NCBI RefSeq assembly: GCF_001590605.1
Contig: NZ_CP014504.1
Span: 3,720,001 to 3,784,000, forward strand
Direction of reading: 5' to 3'
From: Pedobacter cryoconitis
Lineage (GTDB): Bacteria > Bacteroidota > Bacteroidia > Sphingobacteriales > Sphingobacteriaceae
Length of the DNA stretch: 64,000 nt
In this document: positions 7,826 through 15,246 of the stretch, piece by piece
Position numbering within the stretch: the first letter of the stretch is position 1
How the letters are laid out: the number at the start of each line of letters is the position of its first letter
Notes under the pieces: model-generated
Told to the model about the DNA's origin: nothing
The model's database searches: none
What the model saw: the letters and a program-made list of their open reading frames with translations, nothing else
Position numbers and translations under genes: made by a program

Positions 7826-8605
7826 ATGAACATGTCCCTTTCAAATAAAACTGCAGTAATTTGTGGAAGTACACAAGGTATTGGACTGGCTGCAGCAACC
7901 ATACTTGCCGGTTTGGGTGCAAACTGCATTTTGATTGCAAGAAATGAAGAATCATTAATCAATGCTTTAAAGGAGTTACCATTAATTGAAGGACAACAAC
8001 ATTCTTATGCCGTCGCAGATTTTTCCGACCCGGCATCAGTTAATACTGCAATTCAGAACATCGTAGCAAAAGACCTGGTAAAAATTTTGATCAATAACAG
8101 CGGAGGTCCAAAACCAGGCCCGATTACCGAAGCAATAACCAATGATTTTGAACAGGCATTCAGCCAGCATCTGGTTTGTAATCACTTACTGGTTCAGGCA
8201 GTTTTACCCGGTATGAAAGCTACAGGATATGGAAGGATCATTAACATCATCTCTACTTCGGTAAAAACACCACTTCCAAATCTTGGTGTGTCTAATACAA
8301 TCAGGGCTGCCGTGGCGGGATGGGCAAAAACCTTATCAAATGAGGTGGCACAGTATAACATTACAGTGAACAATGTCCTTCCGGGTCTGACAAATACCAC
8401 CCGCTACACAAAACTGCTGGATAGTCTCTCCGAAAAAGGAAATAGAAACGAAGTAGAAAAACAGCTGACCAATTCCATTCCTATGAATAGAATTGGTCAG
8501 CCGGAAGAAATTGGAAATGTAATTGCTTTCCTGGCTTCACCGGCTGCTTCATACGTTACAGGAGTTAGTATTCCAGTAGACGGCGGAAGAACTCCAGCTA
8601 TTTAG
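7826..8605 (+). CDS. SDR-family oxidoreductase with atypical active site
   Basis: This 259-aa Rossmann-fold protein has the cofactor motif GSTQGIG (usually TGxxxGIG), ILINNSGG in place of NNAG, and IISTS for the catalytic Ser. The usual YxxxK is replaced by Asn-x-x-Arg in VSNTIRAAV. It matches the BKR-like SDR subgroup (cd05344 by recollection), whose members lack the normal tetrad. The C-terminus VTGVSIPVDGGRTPAI is typical of FabG-like proteins. It may not be an ordinary ketoreductase, and the substrate is unknown. Its stop overlaps the convergent DUF6266 gene by 8 bases. Confidence 0.85.
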   Translation: MNMSLSNKTAVICGSTQGIGLAAATILAGLGANCILIARNEESLINALKELPLIEGQQHSYAVADFSDPASVNTAIQNIVAKDLVKILINNSGGPKPGPITEAITNDFEQAFSQHLVCNHLLVQAVLPGMKATGYGRIINIISTSVKTPLPNLGVSNTIRAAVAGWAKTLSNEVAQYNITVNNVLPGLTNTTRYTKLLDSLSEKGNRNEVEKQLTNSIPMNRIGQPEEIGNVIAFLASPAASYVTGVSIPVDGGRTPAI

Positions 8606-9251
8606 CCACTTTATCCCAGGAAACCTCTCCAAGATAAACACTGTCAGAAATACTTTTATAATCATCTGAGACAAAGGATAGATACAAATGTGCGTTGCGC
8701 ATTCTAGCACTCCTGTTCAGGTTGAACTTATAAGTACCCGCTGATCTTCTGACCGAGGTGGTAAAAATACGGGTCTTCCCGTTTTCCCCCGGAAAATAGG
8801 CCAATAGCAATACCTGGTCATCCTGATGTGTTTGCCCATTAATGACCTGAGTATCCCAGCTCACTTTAAGCCTGTCGGTCAGGAGACTTGCTTTTGCCTT
8901 TTCTACAATGGGCATCTTTCCTTTGGTGACCAGTATTTTTGCATAATCAATTGCGATGTCCGGAAATGTACCTGTAACGTGTTTTCGGTTATATTTAAAC
9001 GCGTGATTGAATGCATTAGCTGACGTGCCTTTAGCTTCTAATTCAAAACCGACTTTGAGAAACCCTTTGATGTCCTGTAAAAAAAAATTCATCTTTTTAA
9101 GCGCCATCCTTGAATTCAGCTGACTATTGGTGGCTTTTTTATAGGATATACCTATAGTTCTGGCAACTATCTGTCCTCCAAGAGGATAAATAACCATATT
9201 TCCTATTCTTCCAGAGAATGTTCCTAAATAACTGTTTGTAACAATAGCCAT
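8598..9251 (-). CDS. DUF6266 family protein
   Basis: I choose the start at 9251 because MAIVTNSYLGTFSGRIGNMV is the typical N-terminus of this family; the frame is open 41 codons further but without family similarity. The 217-aa product continues with the conserved IVARTIG and NSQLNSRMALKKM segments. The C-terminal half has predicted beta strands (VLLLAYFPGE, HLYLSFVSDD). The family is common and often multi-copy in Sphingobacteriaceae, with no known function. It is convergent with the SDR gene. An array of 11-bp units lies 250 bases upstream. Confidence 0.85.
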   Translation of the reverse strand: MAIVTNSYLGTFSGRIGNMVIYPLGGQIVARTIGISYKKATNSQLNSRMALKKMNFFLQDIKGFLKVGFELEAKGTSANAFNHAFKYNRKHVTGTFPDIAIDYAKILVTKGKMPIVEKAKASLLTDRLKVSWDTQVINGQTHQDDQVLLLAYFPGENGKTRIFTTSVRRSAGTYKFNLNRSARMRNAHLYLSFVSDDYKSISDSVYLGEVSWDKVAK

Positions 9252-9499
9252 AACTTTTTTATTAAGGTGAAAAATGCTGTGAATACTAATCAAAGGTGTT
9301 TTACCCTGTATTTTAACAATTAATAAACTATTAAATAAATACAGAACAAAAACAAGATACACATTAAAAATCAATTAATATATATTTATTTATGTTAACT
9401 GATTAGAAAACAAAAAATTAAGCTCCAAACCCGTTGAGAACCGTTTCAGTCTTAGTTAAACAGTAGTCTGCTTACCCTTTCTAACGACCTTAAAACGTC

Positions 9500-9569
9500 G
9501 TTGCAATGAGGTTGGAATGACTGTGGTCATTCCAACGTCATTCCAACCTCATCCCAAGGTCATTCCAAG
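9500..9569. repeat. Inverted array of 11-bp units
   Basis: Two head-to-tail units (GTTGCAATGAG at 9500-9510, GTTGGAATGAC at 9511-9521) are separated by TGTG from four units in the opposite sense: GTCATTCCAAC (9526-9536), GTCATTCCAAC (9537-9547), CTCATCCCAAG (9548-9558) and GTCATTCCAAG (9559-9569). The inner pair is a perfect 11-bp hairpin. The period is close to one DNA helical turn. It lies between the DUF6266 gene and the DnaA-box cluster. Confidence 0.85.
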
Positions 9570-9677
9570 GCACTATTTAACCCCTTCTCAACACCTGTTC
9601 TGTACGCCAAGGCCACGTTTTTAAAACTCAACCCTGTTTTCAGGAATCCGGCTTCAATTTCACTAAATTCAAAACAT

Positions 9678-9869
9678 TTATCCACACAAAAATATAGCTG
9701 AATATCAATCACTTAACATGCTTATTAACAATTATTGTGGATAAGTATACTTTTAATGAGCAATTGGATACCTTTTAAATGCAAAAACTATATTCAAGCC
9801 TTATCTTCCGATAGCTATCCACATTAAACAGGACTTAACTAACAGTTTATCAACAGCTAATGTGGATAA
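9678..9869. other. DnaA-box cluster, candidate replication origin
   Basis: Three perfect TTATCCACA boxes are present: 9678-9686 (plus sense), 9736-9744 and 9861-9869 (both as TGTGGATAA). Two near matches are CTATCCACA (9815-9823) and TTATCAACA (9847-9855). All lie in 192 bases of AT-rich intergenic DNA inside a 670-base gene-free stretch (9252-9921). Gene direction is mostly minus to the left and mostly plus for 15 kb to the right, as expected near an origin. dnaA itself is not in the window. It could also be a DnaA-regulated promoter or a titration site. Confidence 0.5.
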
Positions 9870-9921
9870 ACTGTTAATTCCGGGAAAAACACTATTTTAC
9901 ACCCCGTTATAGATCTCTTTT

Positions 9922-10695
9922 ATGAATGAATACGCTTTAATAACAGGTGCCAGCAAAGGAATAGGAAAAGCTATTGCAGTTTCACTTGCCCGTTCCGGCT
10001 ATCATTTACTGCTTGTTGCACGTAGCGATAGTGACCTTCAATTACTTTCACAAAGCATTGAACAACAATATAAAGTTAAAGTGCATTATTTGTCTGCCGA
10101 TCTTTCGCTCAACACATCTGCTGTACACCTCAAAGAATGGTGTACAGGTATCACTTCAGACCTATCTATCCTGGTTAATAATGCAGGATATGGACTATGG
10201 GCCGATTTTGAAGTTTTAAGCCTTTCGGAACAACTCAATATGCTCAGGCTGAACATCGATGCAGTAATTGAGCTGACCTATCACCTTTTACCTATTTTAA
10301 GAAAACAAAAACAGTCCTATATTCTAAATATATCCAGTGTAGCCGCTTATCAGGCTATGTCAAAACTTGCCTTATATGCCGCCAGCAAGTCATTCATACT
10401 TTCTTATAGTCGTGCCTTGCGCTATGAATTAAAAGATAGTCCGGTTACTGTTTCTTGCTTATCTCCCGGCCCTACTGCTACTGGATTTTCAAGTCGTGCC
10501 GGAATGGATGCCTTAACAGAGCTTGCCGAAAAATTCAACATGACGCCAGAAAAGGTAGCGGAAGCTGGCTTAAAAGGTATGTTCAAAAAGAAAGCAGAAA
10601 TCATTCCTGGCTTTCTAAATAAGGTTTCTGTTTTCAGTGCCTGGTTACTTCCTAAGTCATTGATTGAAAGGATTACAGCCAGCTTGTACAAGTAG
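9922..10695 (+). CDS. Classical SDR oxidoreductase (DltE/YqjQ-like)
   Basis: This 257-aa cytoplasmic NAD(P)-dependent short-chain dehydrogenase has all classical motifs in order: TGASKGIG (residues 8-15), ADL, NNAGYG (86-91), Asn111, the catalytic Ser near 138-139 (NISSVAAY), and Tyr152-x3-Lys156 (YAASK). PGPTATGF follows at about residue 177. The ending IPGFLNKVSVFSAWLLPKSL is typical of the DltE/YqjQ group, whose substrates are not well known. It stands alone immediately right of the DnaA-box cluster. Confidence 0.92.
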   Translation: MNEYALITGASKGIGKAIAVSLARSGYHLLLVARSDSDLQLLSQSIEQQYKVKVHYLSADLSLNTSAVHLKEWCTGITSDLSILVNNAGYGLWADFEVLSLSEQLNMLRLNIDAVIELTYHLLPILRKQKQSYILNISSVAAYQAMSKLALYAASKSFILSYSRALRYELKDSPVTVSCLSPGPTATGFSSRAGMDALTELAEKFNMTPEKVAEAGLKGMFKKKAEIIPGFLNKVSVFSAWLLPKSLIERITASLYK

Positions 10696-10757
10696 TAAAA
10701 AAGAATGGATATTTATTTTCAAATCTTATGATAAATAAAATATTTTCCTACATTTTT

Positions 10758-10782
10758 AATGTATACTAAATTAGTATACATT
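10758..10782. promoter_or_regulatory. Perfect 12-bp palindrome, candidate operator
   Basis: AATGTATACTAA (10758-10769) is followed, after one base, by its exact reverse complement (10771-10782). The palindrome ends 7 bases before the ATG of the poly-Cys leader peptide. Just upstream, TACATTTT (10749-10756) resembles the TAnnTTTG -7 element; if used, the palindrome would cover the transcription start. This fits a repressor operator. The regulator is not encoded nearby. Confidence 0.65.
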
Positions 10783-10789
10783 ACACCCT

Positions 10790-10876
10790 ATGAACTATAA
10801 CAACCCTATCCATAGCATGCCCATCATGCGAATGCCCTTCTCAGAAAGGGCAGGTTGTTGCTATTGTTGTTGTTAA
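10790..10876 (+). CDS. Poly-Cys leader peptide, 28 aa
   Basis: The frame opens at ATG 10790 and ends with TAA at 10874-10876. The peptide starts MNYNNPIHSMP and ends ERAGCCYCCC, with five Cys in its last six residues. Such C-terminal Cys runs are the hallmark of cysteine-responsive attenuator peptides described in mycobacteria upstream of sulfur genes; here the match is by analogy. It lies 99 bases before a PhyH-family dioxygenase gene and directly behind a palindromic operator. Translation stalling at the Cys codons when Cys-tRNA is scarce is the likely job. Confidence 0.6.
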   Translation: MNYNNPIHSMPIMRMPFSERAGCCYCCC

Positions 10877-10936
10877 ATCACTGAAAAAATATTCTTTGAT
10901 TAATATCCTTTAGAACCTGCCAATTTATGCAGCAGG
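10834..10936 (+). promoter_or_regulatory. Attenuator-like alternative RNA pairings
   Basis: Three pairings compete. GCCCTT (10834-10839) pairs with AAGGGC (10846-10851) inside the leader. GGCAGGTT (10849-10856), which covers the first Cys codon, is complementary to AACCTGCC (10914-10921). CCTGC (10916-10920) pairs with GCAGG (10932-10936) downstream. The second pairing excludes both others, so ribosome position on the Cys codons would decide the fold. No T-run follows, so control of translation or Rho access is likelier than intrinsic termination. Confidence 0.4.
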
Positions 10937-10975
10937 ATTTGCTATACCCAATTTTCACCCTAAATCTCAGCAACC

Positions 10976-11782
10976 ATGAACCATTCCTATACCAGATTCA
11001 CTTTAGGCGAAACCATTACAGATGAACAAAACTATTTTTTTAATAAAAATGGCTTCATCCATTTTAAAAACTTCATTCAGCCAGAAACGGTAAATAGCAT
11101 TATCCAGGCATCTTTAAAAGTCCAGCAGGATTGGATTGAGCAAAAGAAAATCAAAGTAAATGGCATCCCTGTTAAATATGGTAAGGATCTGGATGGTTCT
11201 GCTATTGTACAGCGTTTTGCGTTCCTGAATCAGCAGCATCCCTTGTTTTCCGGACTAACGCAAGATCCCCGATTTGAAACTTTATTAAGCCTTATCGGCC
11301 CTGGCGCCAGGTTAGGTACGGAAGAAAAAGATGGAATGGTTTTAAATCATTATGTCAATGGCCCGGAAAGTAAGTTTACACAAATGGGCTGGCATACGGA
11401 TGGTTTACGTGATATCTTTCACGGACAAAAATTAAATCCTATGCTGAATGTGGGAATCCATTTGAGTACGTTGAAACCAGAAAATGGTGGATTAAGGGTC
11501 CTGCCGGGTACGCACAAGCAAAGTCTTTATCAAATGTTATTCCGCAAGAAATATTTCCTGGATAATAAAGCTGATTTAAAAGAAGTAGCTATTGTTCCTG
11601 AGGCAGGAGATTTGACTATACACGACGGACGTTTATGGCACCGCGTTGCTCAATCGGCTGTAATTGGTGAACAAAGCCGGCGAAGAGTTATCTATTTACC
11701 AATCATTGCAGGTAAATACGAACCTAAACATGAAAATAGTCCAACTGCATTTTATCAGCGTTTTGCTAAACTTGTTAAATAA
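10976..11782 (+). CDS. Fe(II)/2-oxoglutarate dioxygenase, PhyH family
   Basis: This 268-aa cytoplasmic protein has the phytanoyl-CoA dioxygenase fold. The iron triad is visible: His140 and Asp142 in MGWHTDG and His222 in LWHRVA. Arg235-237 (SRRRVIY) is placed to bind 2-oxoglutarate. NGGLRVLPGTHKQS is the usual strand after the jelly-roll core. Family members hydroxylate very diverse small molecules. The poly-Cys leader and palindrome upstream suggest expression under sulfur limitation, so a sulfur-containing substrate (for instance a sulfonate or thioether) is possible. That is inference only, because the sequence is not TauD-like. Confidence 0.88.
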   Translation: MNHSYTRFTLGETITDEQNYFFNKNGFIHFKNFIQPETVNSIIQASLKVQQDWIEQKKIKVNGIPVKYGKDLDGSAIVQRFAFLNQQHPLFSGLTQDPRFETLLSLIGPGARLGTEEKDGMVLNHYVNGPESKFTQMGWHTDGLRDIFHGQKLNPMLNVGIHLSTLKPENGGLRVLPGTHKQSLYQMLFRKKYFLDNKADLKEVAIVPEAGDLTIHDGRLWHRVAQSAVIGEQSRRRVIYLPIIAGKYEPKHENSPTAFYQRFAKLVK

Positions 11783-11789
11783 CCAAGCC

Positions 11790-11891
11790 ATGCTGATCGC
11801 ATTAATTATAGGCTACCTGATACGCTCGGGAAAACTGCCCGCCTTGCAGAGAATTAAACTAAATCCTTTTGCACAAAAAAGAGCCGGATAA
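11790..11891 (+). CDS. Possible small membrane peptide, 33 aa
   Basis: This frame begins 7 bases after the PhyH stop. The peptide has a short hydrophobic N-terminus (MLIALIIGYLIR) and a basic tail (LPALQRIKLNPFAQKRAG). Its last codons lie inside the terminator hairpin of the convergent gene, which lowers confidence. The spacing would suit co-translation with the dioxygenase. Confidence 0.3.
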   Translation: MLIALIIGYLIRSGKLPALQRIKLNPFAQKRAG

Positions 11892-11901
11892 AATCCGGCT
11901 C
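11873..11901 (-). terminator. Terminator of the octapeptide-repeat protein gene
   Basis: A perfect 9-bp stem, GAGCCGGAT (11881-11889) with ATCCGGCTC (11893-11901), has a 3-nt loop. Read on the minus strand it is followed by TTTTTT. It lies 34 bases beyond the stop of the minus-strand gene. Confidence 0.85.
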
Positions 11902-11934
11902 CCATTATGATATTAAAACGTATTCTATTATTAT

Positions 11935-12441
11935 CTATTGAACAACAACACCATCTTTGTTGATTTTGATGAAGGCCTTTTCAGTACCTTTCGTTACATC
12001 AATTTGGTAGAATTGCGATTTATCTGCTGCAGTTACTAAAAATGCTGTTGTAGCTGTCCAGTCTTTGTAAGCATCTGCTTTTAAAGTAGTGGTTACAGGT
12101 GCTGGAAGCTCTTCTAATTTAACAGGCACTTTCTGAGAACTATCTTGTTTTACACTCATTGTACTGTCTGTTCTCATCGTAGCTGCGCTATCCATTTTCA
12201 TTGTAGCTGCACTATCTGTTTTCATTGTAGCTGCACTGTCCATCTTCATAGTGGATGCACTATCTGCTTTAATTGTATATGCACTATCTGCTTTCATTGT
12301 ATATGCACTATCCATTTTCATAGTGGATGCGCTATCCATTTTCACTGTAACTGCTAACGGAGATTTAGTTTCTGATGCTTTTACTGTTGATATACCTGTA
12401 ATTGCTAATAATGCTGCGGCTGATAAAATGATATTTTTCAT
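11935..12441 (-). CDS. Secreted octapeptide-repeat protein with PepSY-like C-terminus
   Basis: The start at 12441 is preferred because it opens directly into a signal peptide (MKNIILSAAALLAITGISTV, cleavage near KASE). The mature part has about eight tandem octapeptides of the form MK(M/A/T)DSA(A/Y/S)T (60 residues). It ends with a globular domain of about 65 residues (ELPAPVTTTLKADAYKDW ... AFIKINKDGVVVQ) resembling the PepSY-like domains of Bacteroidota secreted proteins. The repeat is probably an unstructured spacer or a metal/surface-contact segment. Unit number could vary between strains. The gene has its own terminator. Confidence 0.8.
   Translation of the reverse strand: MKNIILSAAALLAITGISTVKASETKSPLAVTVKMDSASTMKMDSAYTMKADSAYTIKADSASTMKMDSAATMKTDSAATMKMDSAATMRTDSTMSVKQDSSQKVPVKLEELPAPVTTTLKADAYKDWTATTAFLVTAADKSQFYQIDVTKGTEKAFIKINKDGVVVQ
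12163..12345 (-). repeat. 24-bp coding tandem repeat (about 8 units)
   Basis: In-frame 24-base units encode the octapeptides of the secreted protein. The units keep the MK-x-DSA core while positions 3 and 7 vary. Copy-number change by slippage or recombination would keep the frame. Confidence 0.9.
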
Positions 12442-13019
12442 AATTTTAAGATTTGTGTTAAGCATTCGAAATTTTCAATTTGGTAATTTTATATTTCGCT
12501 ACTGTTGTGTATAATTCAGTTATTTAATCTGAATAGTATAGTTTCATAATAATGCCATAAACCGGCACACAAATCAACAAACTGAAAATCAGTAAACTAA
12601 CATTTTATCCTATGAAAAACACTGTGGAATAATGCTACAATATGAGGAGACAGGTACCAAAGAAAAATGCTGACATCCATCAGCATTTTTTTTATTAACT
12701 ACCTATTTATAAGCCGAAGCTTATTTCTTTGCGCAGTTATTGAACTGCATATTTTTAAAATTCATCTATTATAGCTTAATAGAATTCAAATGAAAAACAT
12801 GAGTGATAATTCAAACATTTGAGAGCGAATTATAACTATAGAGCGTTTTAAACTTGATTGAAATAAAGATATAACTTTTTTATAAAAATGATAAACAATC
12901 GAAGTATTTTTTGGTATAAAAATGATTTAGCATACAAATTGGAGACATATGTCCTTCGTTAAGGATATATTTTAATAATTTCTGCATCAAATATTAGCAG
13001 CATCTTCTATATTTATTAC
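12442..13019. other. 578-base gene-free stretch
   Basis: I see no reading frame longer than a few residues here. The stretch is very AT-rich. It contains one terminator-like hairpin (12663-12693) and, at its ends, the promoter regions of the octapeptide-repeat gene (minus) and of yceH (plus). TATATTTA just before yceH is a weak -7 match. Confidence 0.5.
12663..12693 (+). terminator. Orphan terminator hairpin
   Basis: AAAAATGCTGA (12663-12673) pairs with TCAGCATTTTT around CATCCA and is followed by more T residues. No gene ends near it on the plus strand, so it may end an untranslated small RNA or be a leftover. Confidence 0.6.
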
Positions 13020-13661
13020 ATGGAAAATAATCAGCCTTTAATTTTATTAAACGCAGCAGAACAGCGCGTTTTGGGTGTGTTAATCGAAAAAAGCAGAACT
13101 ACACCAGACTATTATCCGATGACTATTTCTGCGTTGACCACTGCTTGTAATCAGAAAACATCAAGAAATCCTATTGTAAACTACGATGAAGAAACTGTCA
13201 CACTTACCTTAAATACTTTAAAAATTAAAGGTCTGACCAGTACAGCTATGGGTGGGAGCAGCAGGAGCACCAAATATAAACACAATCTTGCTATTGTATA
13301 TCCCCTGATCCCGGCCGAGCTGGCAGTAATTTGTTTATTGCTTTTACGCGGGCCCTTAACTCCTGGCGAAATCAACACGAATGCAGCAAGACTATATGAG
13401 TTTGAAACCATCGAAGAAGTTCAGGAAATCTTACATAAATTAGCAACAGAAGAACCTGTGTATGTTAAAAACCTGCCTAAAAAACCAGGGCAAAAAGAAG
13501 CCAGGTATAAACATTTATTTGGAGGTGATCTGAGGGAAGAAGAAAGTCCTGAACCTGAACTCAATCAGCAATCTGCTCCGGATCTGGAAAACAGGGTCAT
13601 TAAACTGGAACAGGAACTGGAAGAAGTTAAGGAAATGCTAAACCTGTTAATGAGTCAATAG
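13020..13661 (+). CDS. yceH: YceH/UPF0502 family protein (DUF480)
   Basis: This 213-aa soluble protein contains two winged-helix domains typical of YceH: residues about 8-90 (LNAAEQRVLGVLIEKSRTTP, YPMTISALTTACNQKTSRNP) and about 95-165 (ELAVICLLLLRGPLTPGEIN). The C-terminal 30 residues form a heptad coiled coil (LENRVIKLEQELEEVKEMLN) after an acidic linker. The family is widespread with no settled function; DNA binding is only suggested by the fold. A glycosyltransferase gene follows 30 bases downstream in the same direction. Confidence 0.93.
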   Translation: MENNQPLILLNAAEQRVLGVLIEKSRTTPDYYPMTISALTTACNQKTSRNPIVNYDEETVTLTLNTLKIKGLTSTAMGGSSRSTKYKHNLAIVYPLIPAELAVICLLLLRGPLTPGEINTNAARLYEFETIEEVQEILHKLATEEPVYVKNLPKKPGQKEARYKHLFGGDLREEESPEPELNQQSAPDLENRVIKLEQELEEVKEMLNLLMSQ

Positions 13662-13691
13662 TATTTTTTTTAAATTCGTAAAAAAAATACA

Positions 13692-14618
13692 ATGACCACT
13701 ATAGCCCCGATCATCCTTTTTGTGTATAATCGTTTAGCACATACACAGCAGGTTATAGCAGCTCTAAAGGAAAATATGTTGTCAGCAGAAAGTGAATTGT
13801 ATATCTATTCGGATGCTGCAAAAAATGCGGATGCTATACCTCTTGTTAATGCGCTTAGAAGCTATCTGACCACTATAACCGGTTTTAAAAGTGTCCACAT
13901 CTGTTTACGTGAAACTAATCTGGGGGTCGATGAGAATACCATTCTTGGCGTTACTGAGGTGATCAATGAACATGGTAAAGCTATAGTACTTGAGGATGAT
14001 CTGGTCACTTCACCCTGGTTTTTAAAATTTATGAATGAGGCGCTGGATTTTTATGAAAATAAAGATGAAGTTGCTTCAATACATGGATATGTCTATCCTA
14101 TTGCACAGGGACTAAAAGAAATCTTCTTTATAAAGGGTGCTGATTGCTGGGGCTGGGCGACCTGGAAGAGGGCCTGGGACTTGTTTGAACACGATGGTGC
14201 TAAATTATTGGAGAAAATCTTAACACAAGGACTTCAGAAAGAATTTGATTTTGACAATACCTACCCTTATGTCAAAGCATTGGAACAACAGGCAACCGGC
14301 AATACTACACATTGGGATATCAGATGGTATGCTTCTATGTTTATTGCAGAAAAACTAACACTCTATCCTGGTCAGTCTCTGGTGAAAAACATTGGTCATG
14401 ATGCCAGTGGAACACATTGCGGAGAAAGCAACAGTTATGACGTCACATTGTCTTTATCTCCATTAGCTGTAGAAACTGAAATTATTGCTGATCCGGAAGC
14501 TTATCGTGCATTTACAGATTTCCTGAGAAACTTATCATTTAACAGGCCCCAACGTCCTAAAAGTATAGCATCAAAACTTTTTAAACAATTGAAAACAGCT
14601 ATCAATCGCCGGTTTTAG
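13692..14618 (+). CDS. Glycosyltransferase, GT-A fold (HlpA-like)
   Basis: This 308-aa protein starts with the strand-helix of a GT-A nucleotide-sugar transferase (APIILFVYNRLAHTQQVIAA). It has a DxD-type metal motif in KAIVLEDDLVTSPWF (about residue 98) and the acceptor-side CWGWATWKRAW near residue 155. No membrane segment is seen. It belongs to the group of family-2-like transferases annotated as sugar transferases or HlpA-like in Bacteroidota, acting on surface polysaccharide or glycoprotein glycans. Donor and acceptor are unknown. Confidence 0.82.
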   Translation: MTTIAPIILFVYNRLAHTQQVIAALKENMLSAESELYIYSDAAKNADAIPLVNALRSYLTTITGFKSVHICLRETNLGVDENTILGVTEVINEHGKAIVLEDDLVTSPWFLKFMNEALDFYENKDEVASIHGYVYPIAQGLKEIFFIKGADCWGWATWKRAWDLFEHDGAKLLEKILTQGLQKEFDFDNTYPYVKALEQQATGNTTHWDIRWYASMFIAEKLTLYPGQSLVKNIGHDASGTHCGESNSYDVTLSLSPLAVETEIIADPEAYRAFTDFLRNLSFNRPQRPKSIASKLFKQLKTAINRRF

Positions 14619-14703
14619 CAGGAACATCTGAGACATTCCAGAGCGTAAAAATTCTGAATAGTAAGCATGGGGTGTTTATAATTGTTATTAAATCCTCTCT
14701 GTG

Positions 14704-15078
14704 CTAATCCAGCGATACAAAAAGTTCAGATTGCGTTAGCCATTTTCCCTTGATTTTTCGCCACATGGCCGAATAGTTACCTCTGAATTTTTCTGTTTTA
14801 TAATTCCACTCCCCTGTTTCCCAAGCCAGTACGCCACTATCTCCTATTGTAATCACTGAAGGTACCCGCTCAAAAACAGGCCGGTCTTCCTGGAACATTT
14901 CTGTAAACACTTTTAACAGCAGTTTTTTCCCTGCATACTGTCCACCTTCGCCAGAAATAACAATAATATCATCCATCCAGTACTGTGCAACCCCAGCCGC
15001 ATCTCCTTTAAGAATAGCAGCATTCGAATTTTCGCGGGAAGCCTGAATAATTTTAACCTCGTTTTGTTTTTGATCCAT
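14704..15078 (-). CDS. SnoaL/NTF2-like protein (DUF4440 type)
   Basis: This 124-aa protein has the layout of a single NTF2-like cone domain: an N-terminal helix (ASRENSNAAILKGDAAGVAQ), then YWMDDIIVISGEGGQYAGK and the closing strands GVLAWETGEWNYK and WRKIKGKWLTQSE. Family members are often small-molecule binding or isomerase-like enzymes with no fixed reaction. There is no signal peptide, so it should be cytoplasmic. It is divergent from the prephenate dehydrogenase gene. No catalytic assignment can be made. Confidence 0.8.
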   Translation of the reverse strand: MDQKQNEVKIIQASRENSNAAILKGDAAGVAQYWMDDIIVISGEGGQYAGKKLLLKVFTEMFQEDRPVFERVPSVITIGDSGVLAWETGEWNYKTEKFRGNYSAMWRKIKGKWLTQSELFVSLD

Positions 15079-15246
15079 ACTGAATATCTTATTTATCCTA
15101 TAAAAGTTTTGACAGATAAATAAGGTACAAATATAAATGATTACAAAAATTTACAAATAATTATTACCGTTACTGTTGTGATAAAATTGATGATAATCAT
15201 TCCTTTTCCAATAGAATTTCGCTTATTTGCCATATATAATATAGAG

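Noticed and set aside
10976-11782. PhyH-family protein as a taurine (TauD-like) dioxygenase
   Set aside because: The motif order and length are PhyH rather than TauD, and the sulfur link rests only on the leader peptide. No substrate is claimed.
11790-11901. Small frame behind PhyH as a confident gene
   Set aside because: It has a hydrophobic start but ends inside the terminator hairpin of the convergent gene and has no known homologue, so only a low-confidence entry is given.
15178-15246. Upstream start of the prephenate dehydrogenase
   Set aside because: The extra 23 residues precede the Rossmann strand without any family similarity; the Met at 15247 fits the usual start.
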